Below, in pieces: positions 42,508 to 42,594 of a stretch of 42,594 nucleotides of DNA. The notes beneath the pieces were generated by a model. The model was not told where the DNA came from. It searched no databases and was given only the letters and a program-made list of their open reading frames with translations. Origin of the DNA: Mariniphaga sp. GTDB taxonomy: Bacteria > Bacteroidota > Bacteroidia > Bacteroidales > Prolixibacteraceae. Within the stretch, counting starts at the first letter, position 1; every line of letters begins with the position of its first letter. Both the position numbers and the translations under genes were made by a program. The DNA lies in assembly GCA_025355585.1 (NCBI GenBank), contig JANXZJ010000137.1, positions 1-42,594 of the forward strand, written 5' to 3'.

Positions 42508-42594
42508 TTAGGTTTATCAAAATCTTCTTTGTATCTTGTTTCCGAATTAAAGATAGCTTTTACTATGAAAATATTTAACGACCTGGTGTTGAAA
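42495..42594 (-). CDS. C-terminal end of a gene cut by the window edge
   Basis: A minus-strand frame is open from the edge to a TGA at 42495-42497 and ends in the sequence ETRYKEDFDKPKIPA. It could be the true C-terminus of an upstream gene or the first half of the frameshifted gene at 42247-42507. Too short to identify. Confidence 0.3.
   Translation of the reverse strand, partial: FNTRSLNIFIVKAIFNSETRYKEDFDKPKIPA

Larger units (their letters stand above)
42226..42594. other. Right-edge stretch with fragments of one or two genes
   Basis: Two minus-strand open frames without starts overlap by 13 bases here (42247-42507 and 42495 to the edge). A plus-strand ATG at 42565 opens only nine codons before the window ends and is probably chance. 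Confidence 0.4.

Overview
The window reads as chromosomal DNA of a Bacteroidota bacterium, most likely an environmental carbohydrate-degrading lineage of the Bacteroidales/Marinilabiliales type. Support comes from many exported proteins with short Sec signal peptides, glycan-degrading enzymes of families GH43, GH92 and GH13, an anaerobic sulfatase-maturase-like radical SAM enzyme, PQQ-like beta-propellers of the type common in this phylum, weak Shine-Dalgarno sequences, and several matches to the Bacteroidetes -7 promoter element TAnnTTTG. No rRNA, tRNA or CRISPR array was seen.

Left edge (1-4.8 kb) is accessory DNA. It starts inside an AT-rich two-gene module: a BsuBI/PstI-type N-terminal domain fused to an OLD-like ABC ATPase, followed one base later by a small TOPRIM/DUF4276-like protein. 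This looks like an antiphage module. Next is a REP-associated Y1 transposase (RAYT) that carries REP-like palindromes and a 24-bp tandem repeat inside its own reading frame, and then a membrane O-acyltransferase.

4.9-17.3 kb: a cupredoxin lipoprotein on the minus strand, an 838-bp non-coding stretch with a near-perfect palindrome and a possible gene remnant, then a co-directional exported glycan cluster (Gfo/Idh/MocA protein, GH43, beta-helix protein, metallophosphoesterase, GH92). A Tat-type dienelactone hydrolase follows, converging on the radical SAM maturase and the first PQQ-like propeller.

17.3-27.9 kb, all minus strand: a DoxX/outer-membrane pair; a DUF4062-HATPase-wHTH protein with an overlapping DUF169-DUF2293-YchJ operon; an unknown acidic protein; a single-gene IS200 element; a GntP permease-dehydrogenase-alcohol dehydrogenase catabolic operon; and a membrane protein.

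27.9-39.4 kb: a probable plus-strand small RNA, a cytoplasmic alpha-amylase with an unknown protein and an M19-type peptidase, two more PQQ-like propellers, and housekeeping genes (ppnP, PIN-PhoH, folC), plus a composite hairpin repeat and a membrane metalloprotease-like protein.

39.5-42.6 kb is a toxin-antitoxin island: parDE, a duplicated and broken parD, higBA bracketed by related hairpins, a YdcF-like protein, and gene fragments at the right edge. The most novel signals are the restriction-domain/ATPase/TOPRIM pair, the RAYT with internal REPs, the composite hairpin element at 36.5 kb, the candidate small RNA at 28.1 kb and the TA-island repeats.
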